Below are positions 35,833-43,797 of a stretch of DNA of 64,000 nucleotides, piece after piece. The stretch comes from Bacillus canaveralius (GTDB lineage Bacteria > Bacillota > Bacilli > Bacillales > Cytobacillaceae), in NCBI RefSeq assembly GCF_002860125.1, contig NZ_PGVA01000004.1, positions 186,001 through 250,000 of the forward strand, given 5' to 3'. Each line of letters starts with the position of its first letter. Positions within the stretch are counted from its first letter, which is position 1. The position numbers and the translations under genes are program-made. Below the pieces are notes generated by a model, which had not been told where the DNA came from, did not search any database, and saw only the letters and a program-made list of their open reading frames with translations.

Positions 35833-36522
35833 ATGAAAAAAATATCTGAATCCTTTGAGGAAGCCATCGCCGATATTTATGACGGTGCAACATTAATGGT
35901 AGGTGGTTTCGGGTTATGCGGAATTCCTGAAAACCTGATCCTTGCCCTTGTTGATAAAGGTGTTAACGATTTAACGGTTATTTCCAATAATTGCGGTGTC
36001 GATGATTGGGGCCTTGGGCTGCTTTTGCAAAATAAACAGATTAAGAAAATGATAGGATCCTATGTTGGTGAAAATAAAGAGTTCGAAAGACAAGTATTGT
36101 CCGGGGAAATCGAGGTCGAACTGATTCCACAAGGGACACTGGCGGAAAAAATTCGCGCCGGTGGAGCAGGCATCCCCGCTTTTTATACGCCAGCCGGGGT
36201 CGGTACGCCGATTGCGGATGGGAAGGAAACGAAGGTTTTTAGTGGAAAAGAATATTTATTGGAAGAATCATTGACGGCGGACTTCAGCCTTGTCCGCGCC
36301 GCGAAAGGTGACCGGATCGGAAATCTCGTGTACGAGAAAACGGCCCGGAATTTTAATCCGATGATTGCGGCGGCAGGAAAAGTGACGATTGCAGAAGTCG
36401 AAGCATTGGTTGACGTCGGTGAATTGGATCCGAATACGATTCATACACCAAGCGTGTACGTCCAAACATTGATTGAAGGGAAGCAGGAAAAGCGAATCGA
36501 GAGACTGACTGTAAAAAAATAG
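35833..36522 (+). CDS. scoA: 3-oxoacid (succinyl-CoA:acetoacetate) CoA-transferase subunit A
   Basis: This alpha subunit of the family I CoA-transferase activates acetoacetate to acetoacetyl-CoA using succinyl-CoA. The 229-residue protein has the glycine-rich CoA-binding region [15 protein letters not shown] near residue 22 and the [13 protein letters not shown] segment. The SD gaaaggagag is close to ideal. It lies 46 nt after the thiolase and 22 nt before scoB, so the three form an operon that converts acetoacetate, for example from HMG-CoA lyase, to acetyl-CoA. Confidence 0.94.
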   Translation: MKKISESFEEAIADIYDGATLMVGGFGLCGIPENLILALVDKGVNDLTVISNNCGVDDWGLGLLLQNKQIKKMIGSYVGENKEFERQVLSGEIEVELIPQGTLAEKIRAGGAGIPAFYTPAGVGTPIADGKETKVFSGKEYLLEESLTADFSLVRAAKGDRIGNLVYEKTARNFNPMIAAAGKVTIAEVEALVDVGELDPNTIHTPSVYVQTLIEGKQEKRIERLTVKK

Positions 36523-36544
36523 AACCGATGAAGGAGAGGTTTTC

Positions 36545-37213
36545 ATGAGCAAAGATAAAGCGGCTGTTCGCGAAAAGATTGCCAGAAGGGCAGAACAAGA
36601 AATTGAAGACGGTTTTTATGTGAACCTTGGGATCGGAATGCCGACTTTGGTAGCCAATTATATTTCAGATCATAAACAGGTCGTCCTTCAATCGGAAAAT
36701 GGCCTGCTTGGAATCGGTCCTTATCCGGCCGAGAGTGAAGTGGATCCCGACTTAATTAATGCCGGAAAAGAAACGGTAACGGCGATACCGGGAGCCGCCT
36801 ATTTTGACAGTGCCGAATCCTTTGCGATGATCCGCGGCGGCCATATCAACATTGCGATTCTTGGCGGAATGGAAGTATCCGAAAATGGTGATCTCGCCAA
36901 CTGGATGATTCCCGGAAAAATGATCAAAGGGATGGGCGGAGCAATGGATCTTGTCCATGGCGCGCAAAAGATCATCGTCATTATGGACCATGCGAACAAA
37001 AACGGGGAGGCGAAAATATTGAAGCAGTGCAGTCTGCCGCTCACAGGCAAGGGAGTCGTCGACCGGATCATTACTGAAAGAGCTGTTATCGACGTCACCG
37101 ATTCCGGATTGAAGCTGGTTGAGATCGCAAAAGGGTTTACCATTGAGGATGTCACTAGTTCCACAGAGCCTAAGTTAATCATCGATGATACAGTGATAAT
37201 GGAAGCATTTTAA
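36545..37213 (+). CDS. scoB: 3-oxoacid CoA-transferase subunit B
   Basis: This beta subunit carries the catalytic glutamate, Glu51 in [13 protein letters not shown], which forms the covalent CoA thioester. The 222-residue protein has [14 protein letters not shown] before it and the typical [14 protein letters not shown] and GMGGAMDLV later. The SD ggagagg precedes the ATG. It is cotranscribed with scoA and thiolase. A weak hairpin follows. Together with hmgL on the other strand it completes a leucine/ketone-body module that B. subtilis lacks at this position. Confidence 0.95.
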   Translation: MSKDKAAVREKIARRAEQEIEDGFYVNLGIGMPTLVANYISDHKQVVLQSENGLLGIGPYPAESEVDPDLINAGKETVTAIPGAAYFDSAESFAMIRGGHINIAILGGMEVSENGDLANWMIPGKMIKGMGGAMDLVHGAQKIIVIMDHANKNGEAKILKQCSLPLTGKGVVDRIITERAVIDVTDSGLKLVEIAKGFTIEDVTSSTEPKLIIDDTVIMEAF

Positions 37214-37221
37214 TATAGGCC

Positions 37222-37249
37222 ACGCCGGCAGCTCTTGCTCCGGCGTTTA
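37222..37249 (+). terminator. probable terminator of the thiolase-scoAB operon
   Basis: A 7-bp stem (acgccgg / ccggcgt) with an 11-nt loop is followed by only a short T-run (ttt within gtttac). Confidence 0.5.
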
Positions 37250-37333
37250 CTATCGTTTGCAGAAAGCCAACTTCTATTTAACTTTCTTTTAAGATGATAT
37301 AATACAGCTAACATTGTCAAGCGAGGGATTCGA

Positions 37334-37582
37334 ATGAGAAAGAAATCAGTGAAACAGGCATCAAGACAAAAAGAAGATAAAGCTGTCACATTGGGGGATA
37401 TGCTTAATCAAGATTTAATGGAAAAGCTAAAAGCAAAACAAAAAGAGTTAAAATCAGAAGAAATAAGAAAGCAGGAAGAAGAAGCGGAACGAAAAAGGGA
37501 AGAAAGAAGATTAAAAGAGAAAAATAAATCGTTTGACGAGCTCCTGCAGGAGAGCGATTTAGATTGGAAAAAGTATAAATGA
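37334..37582 (+). CDS. yqkE: YqkE family protein
   Basis: This 82-residue, highly charged protein (Lys 19, Glu 17 by rough count) is predicted to be one long helix or coiled coil through residues 20-68. It ends with the conserved SFDELLQESDLDWKKYK, typical of YqkE (DUF3886). Function is unknown. The SD gcgaggg lies 6 nt before ATG 37334. It is convergent with yqkF, with a shared terminator. Confidence 0.82.
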   Translation: MRKKSVKQASRQKEDKAVTLGDMLNQDLMEKLKAKQKELKSEEIRKQEEEAERKREERRLKEKNKSFDELLQESDLDWKKYK

Positions 37583-37639
37583 CCGCACTGCCGCAAAGAC
37601 TTTGTAAATTCCCAGTAATGGGTAATATCACCGACTAGA

Positions 37640-37670
37640 AAAAATGTCCAGCCTTCAAGGCTGGACTTTC
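37640..37670. terminator. bidirectional terminator between yqkE and yqkF
   Basis: An 8-bp stem (gtccagcc / ggctggac) with a 5-nt loop has a strong U-tract for minus transcripts (aaaaaa at 37639-37644) and tttctt on the plus side. Confidence 0.8.
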
Positions 37671-38582
37671 TTAATATTGAGAGGCTTTTGTAAGGCTCCG
37701 GATTAAAGATATTTCTTCCTCTGTTAGCGGACTGCTGTTGATCGCTTTGACATTTTCCCTGACTTGCTGTACCGAGCTTGCGCCGGCGACGATCGAAGCA
37801 ACCGCTGGAAAGCTGAGATTATAATGAAAAGCTATTTCAGCAAGAGACCGGTTTTTGGCGAGCTTCTCCTTAAGCGCAGACAAGACCTGTGTAAGTTCGT
37901 GATAGCTGTAATCCAGATAACCGTCTTTTTTAACGGAAGCGGACGCTTTTTCAAGCATCTGGTCACTTAAAAGCCCTTTTGCGAGCGAGCCCCGTGTCAC
38001 AACGCTGATTTGCTTTTCCGCCAATAATGGCAGTGCTTCTTCTTCCGGCCTGCGGTCAAGCATGCTGAACTGCATCATGACGGAAACAATCTTTGATTTC
38101 TCCGCGTATTCGCGAATCACAGCCGGACGAATCGAGGAAATCCCATAAAAACGAATGTATCCTTCTTCTGTTAATTCTTCAAAGGCTTCAATCGTTTCAT
38201 CAATCGGGTCTTCCATCGTACCGCCGTGCAACTGGTATAAGTCAATGTAATCGGTGCCAAGCCGTTTTAAGCTTGCTTTGACCGCTTCTTTTATGTAAGC
38301 TTTTGAAGGATCCCAGCTCCACCCGTCTTTCGCTTCATTCCAACGATTGCCTGCTTTCGTGGCAATAATCACTTGTTCGCGAACATTCTTTAAAGAGTTG
38401 CCGACAATTTGTTCGTTGTTGCCAAAATCATATAAATCGGCGGTATCAAAATAGTTAATGCCTTCCTCAAGTGCTGCGTCAATAATGGTTCTGGCTGCTT
38501 TTGCATCGGTGCCTAGTGACATACAGCCCAACCCGATTTCGCTTACGAATAAATTCGATTTCCCGAGCTGCCTTTTTTTCAA
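37671..38582 (-). CDS. yqkF: aldo/keto reductase YqkF
   Basis: This 303-residue NADP-dependent oxidoreductase of the aldo/keto reductase superfamily has GLGCMSLGTD and INYFDTADLYDFGNNE with catalytic Asp and Tyr. IIATKAG contributes the Lys and LYQLHGGTMEDP the His. The C-terminal VASIVAGASSVQQVREN is typical of the YqkF/IolS group. The natural substrate is unknown. The start is TTG with gaggtga 7 nt upstream. It lies just downstream of mciZ on the same strand and may share its transcript. Confidence 0.92.
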   Translation of the reverse strand: MKKRQLGKSNLFVSEIGLGCMSLGTDAKAARTIIDAALEEGINYFDTADLYDFGNNEQIVGNSLKNVREQVIIATKAGNRWNEAKDGWSWDPSKAYIKEAVKASLKRLGTDYIDLYQLHGGTMEDPIDETIEAFEELTEEGYIRFYGISSIRPAVIREYAEKSKIVSVMMQFSMLDRRPEEEALPLLAEKQISVVTRGSLAKGLLSDQMLEKASASVKKDGYLDYSYHELTQVLSALKEKLAKNRSLAEIAFHYNLSFPAVASIVAGASSVQQVRENVKAINSSPLTEEEISLIRSLTKASQY

Positions 38583-38679
38583 TGTGCTTCACCTCATCAC
38601 TCTATCTTTTTTTTGAGAATTAATAGTCTTGTTTACTATTGTAACGAAATAATCAGGCGAAGCACAAACAAACTGTCTA

Positions 38680-38817
38680 TCATTTATCTTTTTTGGGACG
38701 GCTCGTCACCCATTCTTCGAGCAACGTAAATTGCTTGCCATATTCATGCAACTTCCTTTTTATTTCCCACGCTTTACCGACAAGGACAATTCCTTTTTCA
38801 TGTACATATAACTTCAA
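38680..38817 (-). CDS. mciZ: MciZ, mother-cell inhibitor of FtsZ
   Basis: A 45-residue ORF on the minus strand starts TTG with ggaggag 5 nt upstream. Its core IVLVGKAWEIKRKLHEYGKQF closely resembles the 40-residue B. subtilis MciZ (VVLVGKAWEIRAKLKEYG), and its place between yqkF and nudF is the same. MciZ caps FtsZ filaments in the mother cell during sporulation. A perfect SigE -10 (CATACATT) lies upstream, which agrees with mother-cell expression. It has a slightly longer Lys-rich C-terminus than the B. subtilis peptide. Confidence 0.9.
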   Translation of the reverse strand: MKLYVHEKGIVLVGKAWEIKRKLHEYGKQFTLLEEWVTSRPKKDK

Positions 38818-38845
38818 CCCTACTCCTCCAATCAAAGTATGTTAA

Positions 38846-38875
38846 AATGTATGCACAAAAGCTAATGGATTAGAA
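38846..38875 (-). promoter_or_regulatory. SigE-type promoter of mciZ
   Basis: CATACATT on the minus strand (plus 38846-38853) is a perfect SigE -10. The -35 (ttctaat, about 38868-38875) is weak. The element overlaps the nudF leader on the other strand. Confidence 0.6.
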
Positions 38876-38889
38876 CAGGAGTGGTCAAA

Positions 38890-39441
38890 GTGGATCGTCT
38901 TGAAGAAAAAACGCTGAAAACCGAACAAATATTTTCCGGAAAAGTGATCAGTCTGCAAGTCGACGATGTCGAGCTGCCGAACGGAAAAACATCGAAACGG
39001 GAAATTATCAAACATCCCGGAGCCGTTGCGGTGATCGCGATTACCGATGAAAATAAGCTTGTGATGGTTGAACAATATCGCAAAGCGCTCGAAAGAACGA
39101 TTGTCGAAATCCCGGCTGGAAAGCTGGAAAGAGGAGAAGACCCGGCAGCCTCGGCACGCAGGGAATTGGAAGAAGAAACCGGCTATGAATGCACTGAGCT
39201 TGATTGGCTCATTTCGTTTTATACATCTCCCGGCTTTGCTGACGAGCTCATCCATTTATATATTGCAAGAGGATTGTCGCTAAAAGAAAATCCAGCCGGC
39301 CTTGACGAGGACGAGTTTGTCAATCTTGTTGAACTGACACTTGCTGAAGCGGTCGAATACATAAACGACAAGAAAATATATGATGCAAAAACAGTGTATG
39401 CTGTTCAGTATTTGCAGCTTCAAGAGGCTTTGAATTCGTAG
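38890..39441 (+). CDS. nudF: ADP-ribose pyrophosphatase
   Basis: This Nudix hydrolase splits ADP-ribose into AMP and ribose 5-phosphate, a clearance function in the cytoplasm. The 183-residue protein has a complete Nudix box at residues 77-99 (G-x5-E-x7-REL-x-EE-x-GY) preceded by VEQYRKALERTIVEIPAG. GTG 38890 lies 9 nt after aggag; a GTG at 38881 would touch the SD. Its stop is directly followed by the next ATG, so it is coupled with the endonuclease Q gene, as in B. subtilis yqkG-yqxK. Confidence 0.93.
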   Translation: MDRLEEKTLKTEQIFSGKVISLQVDDVELPNGKTSKREIIKHPGAVAVIAITDENKLVMVEQYRKALERTIVEIPAGKLERGEDPAASARRELEEETGYECTELDWLISFYTSPGFADELIHLYIARGLSLKENPAGLDEDEFVNLVELTLAEAVEYINDKKIYDAKTVYAVQYLQLQEALNS

Positions 39442-40605
39442 ATGAACAAATATTACGCTGATTTGCACATCCATATCGGCAGAACGAAATCAGGAAAAGC
39501 TGTCAAAATTACTGGGGCCAAGGCATTAACATTCAGTAACATCATCAAACATGCCCGGGATGAAAAAGGGCTTAATATGGTCGGCATTATCGATTGCCAT
39601 TCACCGGAAGTAATCGAGGAGATGGAGACACTTCTTGCTCTCGGACAGCTGACAGAGCACCGTGAGGGCGGTCTCCTCTACGGGGGACTTTCGGTCATCC
39701 CCGGCTCCGAATTGGAGATTTATGATCATAACTGCAAAGGGCCGATCCATGTTCTTTGCTTCTTTCCCACTCTGAAAACGATCAAGGAGTTTTCAGGGTG
39801 GCTGTCGGGCTATCTGAAAAACATCAACTTAAGCTCGCAAAGAATCTATGCCGACGGAAAAAACCTCCAGGAAAAGGTGAAAAGCCTCGGCGGTTTGTTT
39901 ATTCCCGCCCATGTGTTTACCCCGTTTAAAAGCTTGTATGGAAAAGGAGTTGCAACATCGCTCACAGAAGTATTTGACCCGGCTTTAATCGATGGCGTCG
40001 AATTGGGGTTAAGCGCAGATTCCCATATGGCCGACATGATCGGCGAACTGCATAACTATGCTTTTGTCAGCAATTCAGATGCTCATTCGCTCGGAAAAAT
40101 TGCCAGGGAATATCAAATTATCGAAATGAAGGAAGCTTCCTTTCAGGAACTTGAGAAGGCGTTAAAAGGAAAAGAACAGCGGAGAATTGCTGCGAATTAT
40201 GGCCTGGATCCGCTGCTTGGCAAGTATCACCAGACCGTTTGCGCAAACTGTTTTGCCCGTTTCGAAGCAGGAGATCAACAATGCCATGTCTGCGGGCATA
40301 CAAAATTTATTAAAGGCGTTGCCGACCGGATCAGCGAGCTTGCAACGGTAACTGCAGGGCCAAGCCATCGTCCGCCTTATATTCATCAGGTTCCCTTGGA
40401 ATTCATCCCCGGACTCGGCCCGAAAATATTGGGGAGGCTGCTGGATCATTTCGGAACGGAAATGGCCGTACTTCATGAGGTTCCGTTTGAAGCGTTAAAA
40501 GAAGTGGTCCCAGTGAAAACGGCTGCGCTGATTGTGCAAGCACGTAATGGGGAACTGCGTTTCCATGCAGGGGGCGGGGGAAAATACGGAAAGATATCGG
40601 ATTAA
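39442..40605 (+). CDS. yqxK: endonuclease Q family DNA repair protein (YqxK)
   Basis: This 387-residue protein is of the EndoQ type, which nicks DNA 5' to deaminated bases such as uracil, hypoxanthine and xanthine. The N-terminal PHP metal domain starts YADLHIHIGRTKSGK and has IIDCHSP and NSDAHSLGK with further metal ligands. A zinc finger (CANCFARF, QCHVCGH) and a C-terminal helix-hairpin-helix (EFIPGLGPKILGRLL) complete the archaeal/Bacillus EndoQ layout. The ATG abuts the nudF stop codon. A strong terminator follows. Confidence 0.9.
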   Translation: MNKYYADLHIHIGRTKSGKAVKITGAKALTFSNIIKHARDEKGLNMVGIIDCHSPEVIEEMETLLALGQLTEHREGGLLYGGLSVIPGSELEIYDHNCKGPIHVLCFFPTLKTIKEFSGWLSGYLKNINLSSQRIYADGKNLQEKVKSLGGLFIPAHVFTPFKSLYGKGVATSLTEVFDPALIDGVELGLSADSHMADMIGELHNYAFVSNSDAHSLGKIAREYQIIEMKEASFQELEKALKGKEQRRIAANYGLDPLLGKYHQTVCANCFARFEAGDQQCHVCGHTKFIKGVADRISELATVTAGPSHRPPYIHQVPLEFIPGLGPKILGRLLDHFGTEMAVLHEVPFEALKEVVPVKTAALIVQARNGELRFHAGGGGKYGKISD

Positions 40606-40609
40606 ACGA

Positions 40610-40640
40610 AAAACCGGCATTTACTAATGTCGGTTTTTAC
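40610..40640 (+). terminator. terminator of nudF-yqxK
   Basis: A 12-bp stem (aaaaccggcatt / aatgtcggtttt, one G-U) with a 4-nt loop is followed by T residues, 5 nt after the stop codon. Confidence 0.85.
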
Positions 40641-40668
40641 TTATGGATTTTTGTGTAGATGCATGTAT

Positions 40669-40777
40669 CTCTTGATTACTATGAATCGCCAGTAATGATT
40701 CAAGAGTTTTTTATATAAAATCAATAAAACATCCCCAACGCCATCCAGCTAATTTTCGCTTGAATAACGTTGGGGAT
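40669..40777 (+). other. two further strong hairpins before spoIIM
   Basis: ctcttga-ttact / agtaa-tcaagag (40669-40706, followed by TTTTTT) looks like a second terminator. atccccaacg / cgttggggat (40731-40740 with 40768-40777) is a perfect 10-bp stem with a 27-nt loop. No ORF lies between them. Together with the terminator of yqxK, the 301-bp gap before spoIIM therefore holds three structured elements plus the spoIIM promoter. A short stable RNA is possible. Confidence 0.45.
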
Positions 40778-40848
40778 TCTCTACAAGTTCATGCATTTTT
40801 CGATAATCTCTTAATCTCTCAATTTGAACTCCTTTCCCAAAAAACATA

Positions 40849-40877
40849 GTCATAGATAGAAGAGACAAGCATACAAT
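40849..40877 (+). promoter_or_regulatory. SigE-type promoter of spoIIM
   Basis: GTCATAG (40849-40855) and CATACAAT (40870-40877) are spaced by 14 bp. This fits the SigE consensus and the known mother-cell expression of spoIIM. Confidence 0.75.
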
Positions 40878-40906
40878 TTAATAACTGAGTTTTAGGAGGA
40901 AGGGCA

Positions 40907-41566
40907 ATGAAGCACCGAACGTACCAGAACAATGTAGCCAATCATTTTCGTGAGCACTCCTCAATCTATTTATTTGTAATCGTCTTATTTTTAATGGGGG
41001 TTATTTTTGGAGCGGTGGTCGTTAACAGCCTCAGCTTCACACAAAAAGAAGATTTATACTATTATCTATTTCAATTTTTTGGGCAAATAGCAGACGGCAA
41101 GGTAGCTGAAGAGAATGAGATGTTCATCCAGAGCTTTCTCCATAACAGTAAATTTATCGGACTGATGTGGATACTGGGCATCTCGATCATCGGCCTTCCA
41201 ATCATACTGATCCTCTTGTTCATCAAAGGGATGGTCGTTGGCTTTACAGTCGGTTTTCTTGTTAACCAAATGGGCTGGGATGGATTCCTGCTCTCATTTG
41301 TGTCAATCTTGCCGCAAAATTTGGTTATTATCCCGTTATTCATCGTGACAGCCACCTCAGCCGTTGCTTTCTCATTAAAAATGATCCGCAGGCAATTCTT
41401 GAAAAAAATCAGCCAGCCGATTATGCCGATGCTCGGCCGTTATTTGCTGACATTCATAATGGTGATGGTATTTGTCGGAGCAGCAGCAGCAATCGAGGCA
41501 TTTTTATCCCCGATATTAATGAAGTCAGTCATCCAAACCATTCAATCTATAATAATTATTAAATAA
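40907..41566 (+). CDS. spoIIM: stage II sporulation protein M
   Basis: This 219-residue integral membrane protein is part of the SpoIID-SpoIIM-SpoIIP engulfment complex that remodels peptidoglycan around the forespore. About five hydrophobic segments are visible (near residues 22-45, 80-105, 112-128, 135-160, 180-205), with the family phrase LLFIKGMVVGFTVGFL. The SD gaggaaggg is strong, and a SigE promoter lies 30 bp upstream. Its position between yqxK and fur matches B. subtilis. Confidence 0.95.
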   Translation: MKHRTYQNNVANHFREHSSIYLFVIVLFLMGVIFGAVVVNSLSFTQKEDLYYYLFQFFGQIADGKVAEENEMFIQSFLHNSKFIGLMWILGISIIGLPIILILLFIKGMVVGFTVGFLVNQMGWDGFLLSFVSILPQNLVIIPLFIVTATSAVAFSLKMIRRQFLKKISQPIMPMLGRYLLTFIMVMVFVGAAAAIEAFLSPILMKSVIQTIQSIIIIK

Positions 41567-41662
41567 TAAAAGTTATCCAGTCTTATTAAGAATAAGTTTA
41601 GTTTGAAACTTTTCCTTCATCTGTTATAATGAAATTTGACAGTGCGAGGGAGGAACTACGGT

Positions 41663-42133
41663 ATGGAAAACAGAATCGAGAGGATAAAGAAACAGCTTCA
41701 TTCCTCAAGCTATAAACTAACACCTCAACGGGAAGCGACCGTACGCGTTTTACTGGAGCATGAAGAGGATCATTTAAGCGCGGAAGATGTATACCTCCTC
41801 GTTAAAGAAAAATCTCCGGAAATCGGGCTGGCTACTGTATATCGAACTTTGGAATTGCTGACTGAATTGAAAATTGTTGATAAAATCAATTTTGGCGACG
41901 GGGTATCCCGCTACGATTTACGCCAGGAGGGCGCTGCCCATTTCCACCATCACCTTGTCTGCATCGAATGCGGGGCAGTTGATGAAATTCAAGATGATCT
42001 CCTTGAGGATGTAGAAGCGATCGTCGAGAGAGATTGGAATTTTAAAATTAAAGATCACCGCCTGACATTTCATGGCATTTGCTATCGTTGCCAGGATAAA
42101 GAAGCAAAAGATGATAATAAAGACGATCATTAA
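41663..42133 (+). CDS. fur: ferric uptake regulator Fur
   Basis: This 156-residue Fur-family repressor has a winged-helix DNA-binding half (KLTPQREATVRVLLEHEEDHLSAEDVY, IGLATVYRTLELL). The metal-binding half has AHFHHHLVCIECGAVDE and a C-terminal CYRC, forming the structural zinc site. Its place next to spoIIM and xerD identifies it as Fur rather than PerR or Zur. ATG 41663 is preferred over a start at 41636, which would add nine non-family residues; gaggaa precedes it by 10 nt. It is followed by a terminator. Confidence 0.93.
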   Translation: MENRIERIKKQLHSSSYKLTPQREATVRVLLEHEEDHLSAEDVYLLVKEKSPEIGLATVYRTLELLTELKIVDKINFGDGVSRYDLRQEGAAHFHHHLVCIECGAVDEIQDDLLEDVEAIVERDWNFKIKDHRLTFHGICYRCQDKEAKDDNKDDH

Positions 42134-42139
42134 TGTATG

Positions 42140-42170
42140 AACCTTTTCTTAAACAGGAAAGGTTTTTTTA
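42140..42170 (+). terminator. terminator of fur
   Basis: A 9-bp stem (aaccttttc / ggaaaggtt, one mismatch) with an 8-nt loop is followed by a T-run. Confidence 0.75.
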
Positions 42171-42239
42171 ATAGTCAATTTCACCAACTTCTCCGTGCAT
42201 CCAGGTATAAATCTTGTCCAAAATGGCATATCTTTTAGT

Positions 42240-42285
42240 AACTGAGTAAATTTCACAATGCATTAAGCTAAACCGAAAAACGAAT
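42240..42285. repeat. short dispersed repeat, copy B
   Basis: This 46-bp segment is near-identical to 34418-34462 (42 of 46 aligned positions). It lies in the 230-bp gap between fur and yqzK, which otherwise contains only AT-rich promoter-like sequence. Confidence 0.8.
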
Positions 42286-42401
42286 TAAATGGTCTTAATG
42301 AACCATGAGGTTTCTGTATAAACGAATAATTTTAAATAATTGTTCGTTTTTCAATTAAAGACATGAAATTTATTCAATATATATTTTGGAGGGCGGCAAG
42401 A

Positions 42402-42632
42402 ATGATGAAGGCCTGGATTAAGCTTGGATTACAAACATTGAAGGTATTCGTCCTGTTCACAGGATGCACAATTTTCTTCTACTATGGTATCATATGGTTA
42501 AATGAAGAGTATGAAAACTACCATCGCTATGATGAACCGGATGGAGCTGCTATTAAAGTTTCCGCTTCTGAAAGCAAAGAAGAGTTTTCATGGCTGGACC
42601 GGTTAAAACTGTTTTACTTAAATGGGGAGTAG
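42402..42632 (+). CDS. yqzK: YqzK family protein (DUF4227)
   Basis: This small membrane protein of 76 residues has a single hydrophobic helix (VFVLFTGCTIFFYYGIIWL, about residues 12-31), followed by an acidic cytosolic or external tail. The tail contains HRYDEPDGAAIKV and ends LDRLKLFYLNGE. This matches YqzK/DUF4227, found immediately upstream of xerD in many Bacillus genomes. Function is unknown. ATG 42402 has ggaggg 8 nt upstream. Six nt separate it from xerD, so the two are cotranscribed. Confidence 0.83.
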   Translation: MMKAWIKLGLQTLKVFVLFTGCTIFFYYGIIWLNEEYENYHRYDEPDGAAIKVSASESKEEFSWLDRLKLFYLNGE

Positions 42633-42638
42633 TGACCT

Positions 42639-43532
42639 ATGGAAGATAGACTGAAAGATTTTATCCATTTTTTAATCGTAGAAAAAGGGTTGGCCAAAAA
42701 CACGATTATTTCCTATGAGCGCGATTTAAAAAGCTACTTGAAATATTTAGGCAATAGTGAAGCGGTGACAGACCTTAATGTCGTTCAGCGATTACAGATC
42801 GTCCACTTTCTCGGCCATTTAAAAGAGCAGGGCAAGTCTTCAAAAACGCTGGCCCGGCATGTTGCGTCAGTCCGGGCTTTTCACCAGTTCCTGCTTCGTG
42901 AAAAGGCAGTTGATCAGGATCCAACCGTACATATTGAGTCGCCGCAATTGGAAAGGTCTCTTCCTAAAGTTCTCAGTCTTGCAGAAGTGGAAACACTGTT
43001 GGAAGCGCCAAAAACGGATACCCATTATGGGCTGCGTGATAAAGCAATGCTTGAATTGCTTTATGCGACTGGAATTCGCGTCAGCGAGCTGATTGGTTTA
43101 AATTTAGGCGATGCTCATTTAACTATGGGGTTCGTCCGCTGCATCGGCAAGGGAAACAAGGAACGGATCATTCCGCTCGGGAGAACGGCTACTGCGGCGC
43201 TTGAAGAGTATTTAAACCACGGCAGGACCCGTTTTCTATCAAAAAAACATAGAGATGATTCTCTATTTTTAAACCATCATGGACGGCGCCTGACTCGCCA
43301 GGGCTTTTGGAAAATCCTGAAACGCCTGACAAATGAGACAGGCATTGAAAAAGAATTAACGCCGCATACTCTCAGACACTCATTTGCGACCCATCTACTA
43401 GAAAATGGGGCTGATTTGCGGGCCGTTCAGGAAATGCTTGGCCATGCCGATATTTCGACAACGCAAATATATACACATGTGACAAAAACACGCCTCAAGG
43501 ATGTGTACAGCCAATTCCATCCCCGGGCTTGA
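42639..43532 (+). CDS. xerD: site-specific tyrosine recombinase XerD
   Basis: XerD (B. subtilis RipX) resolves chromosome dimers at dif together with XerC. The 297-residue protein has the N-terminal SAM-like domain ([18 protein letters not shown]) and the C-terminal catalytic domain. Active-site residues are visible: Arg in [12 protein letters not shown], Lys in GKGNKER, the [12 protein letters not shown] His-Arg pair, GHADIS, and the nucleophile Tyr in TTQIYTHV. The gene follows yqzK directly and precedes a clear terminator. It is the only recombinase in the window and is a housekeeping gene, not a sign of a mobile element. Confidence 0.96.
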   Translation: MEDRLKDFIHFLIVEKGLAKNTIISYERDLKSYLKYLGNSEAVTDLNVVQRLQIVHFLGHLKEQGKSSKTLARHVASVRAFHQFLLREKAVDQDPTVHIESPQLERSLPKVLSLAEVETLLEAPKTDTHYGLRDKAMLELLYATGIRVSELIGLNLGDAHLTMGFVRCIGKGNKERIIPLGRTATAALEEYLNHGRTRFLSKKHRDDSLFLNHHGRRLTRQGFWKILKRLTNETGIEKELTPHTLRHSFATHLLENGADLRAVQEMLGHADISTTQIYTHVTKTRLKDVYSQFHPRA

Positions 43533-43552
43533 TAGATTCATAGAAATGTCAA

Positions 43553-43578
43553 AAAACCGCTGAAAAAGGCGGTTTTTT
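43553..43578 (+). terminator. terminator of yqzK-xerD
   Basis: An 8-bp stem (aaaaccgc / gcggtttt) with an 8-nt loop runs into a T-tract. Confidence 0.85.
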
Positions 43579-43729
43579 TGGCTGTCTTTTTCAGTTTGCT
43601 TTTAGTACAATAAAGATGTCAGACTTCCGACCAATGAAATGGGTTAAGCCATGGCAAAAAGGGTAACATAATTGAAAAAGTCGTTTTGTTGCACGACAGA
43701 TGCACTTTACAAGAAAATCTGCAAATCTT

Positions 43730-43774
43730 TTGAAACTTGCTGCTTTTTGGGTAAAGAAAATGTAACCGTCTACA
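43730..43774 (+). promoter_or_regulatory. promoter and cre-like site of deoB-pupG-pdp
   Basis: TTGAAA (43730-43735) and TAAAGA (43752-43757) are spaced by 16 bp. Just downstream, tgtaaccgtctaca (43761-43774) matches the CcpA cre consensus TGWNANCGNTNWCA except for one base. A CcpA site there would block transcription initiation when glucose is plentiful. Confidence 0.5.
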
Positions 43775-43797
43775 AGCTTTGAAGGAGGAATACAGAA

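Noticed and set aside
42639-43532. xerD as an integrase marking a genomic island
   Set aside because: It is the chromosomal XerD in its conserved context with yqzK and fur, and no attachment repeats or phage genes are nearby.
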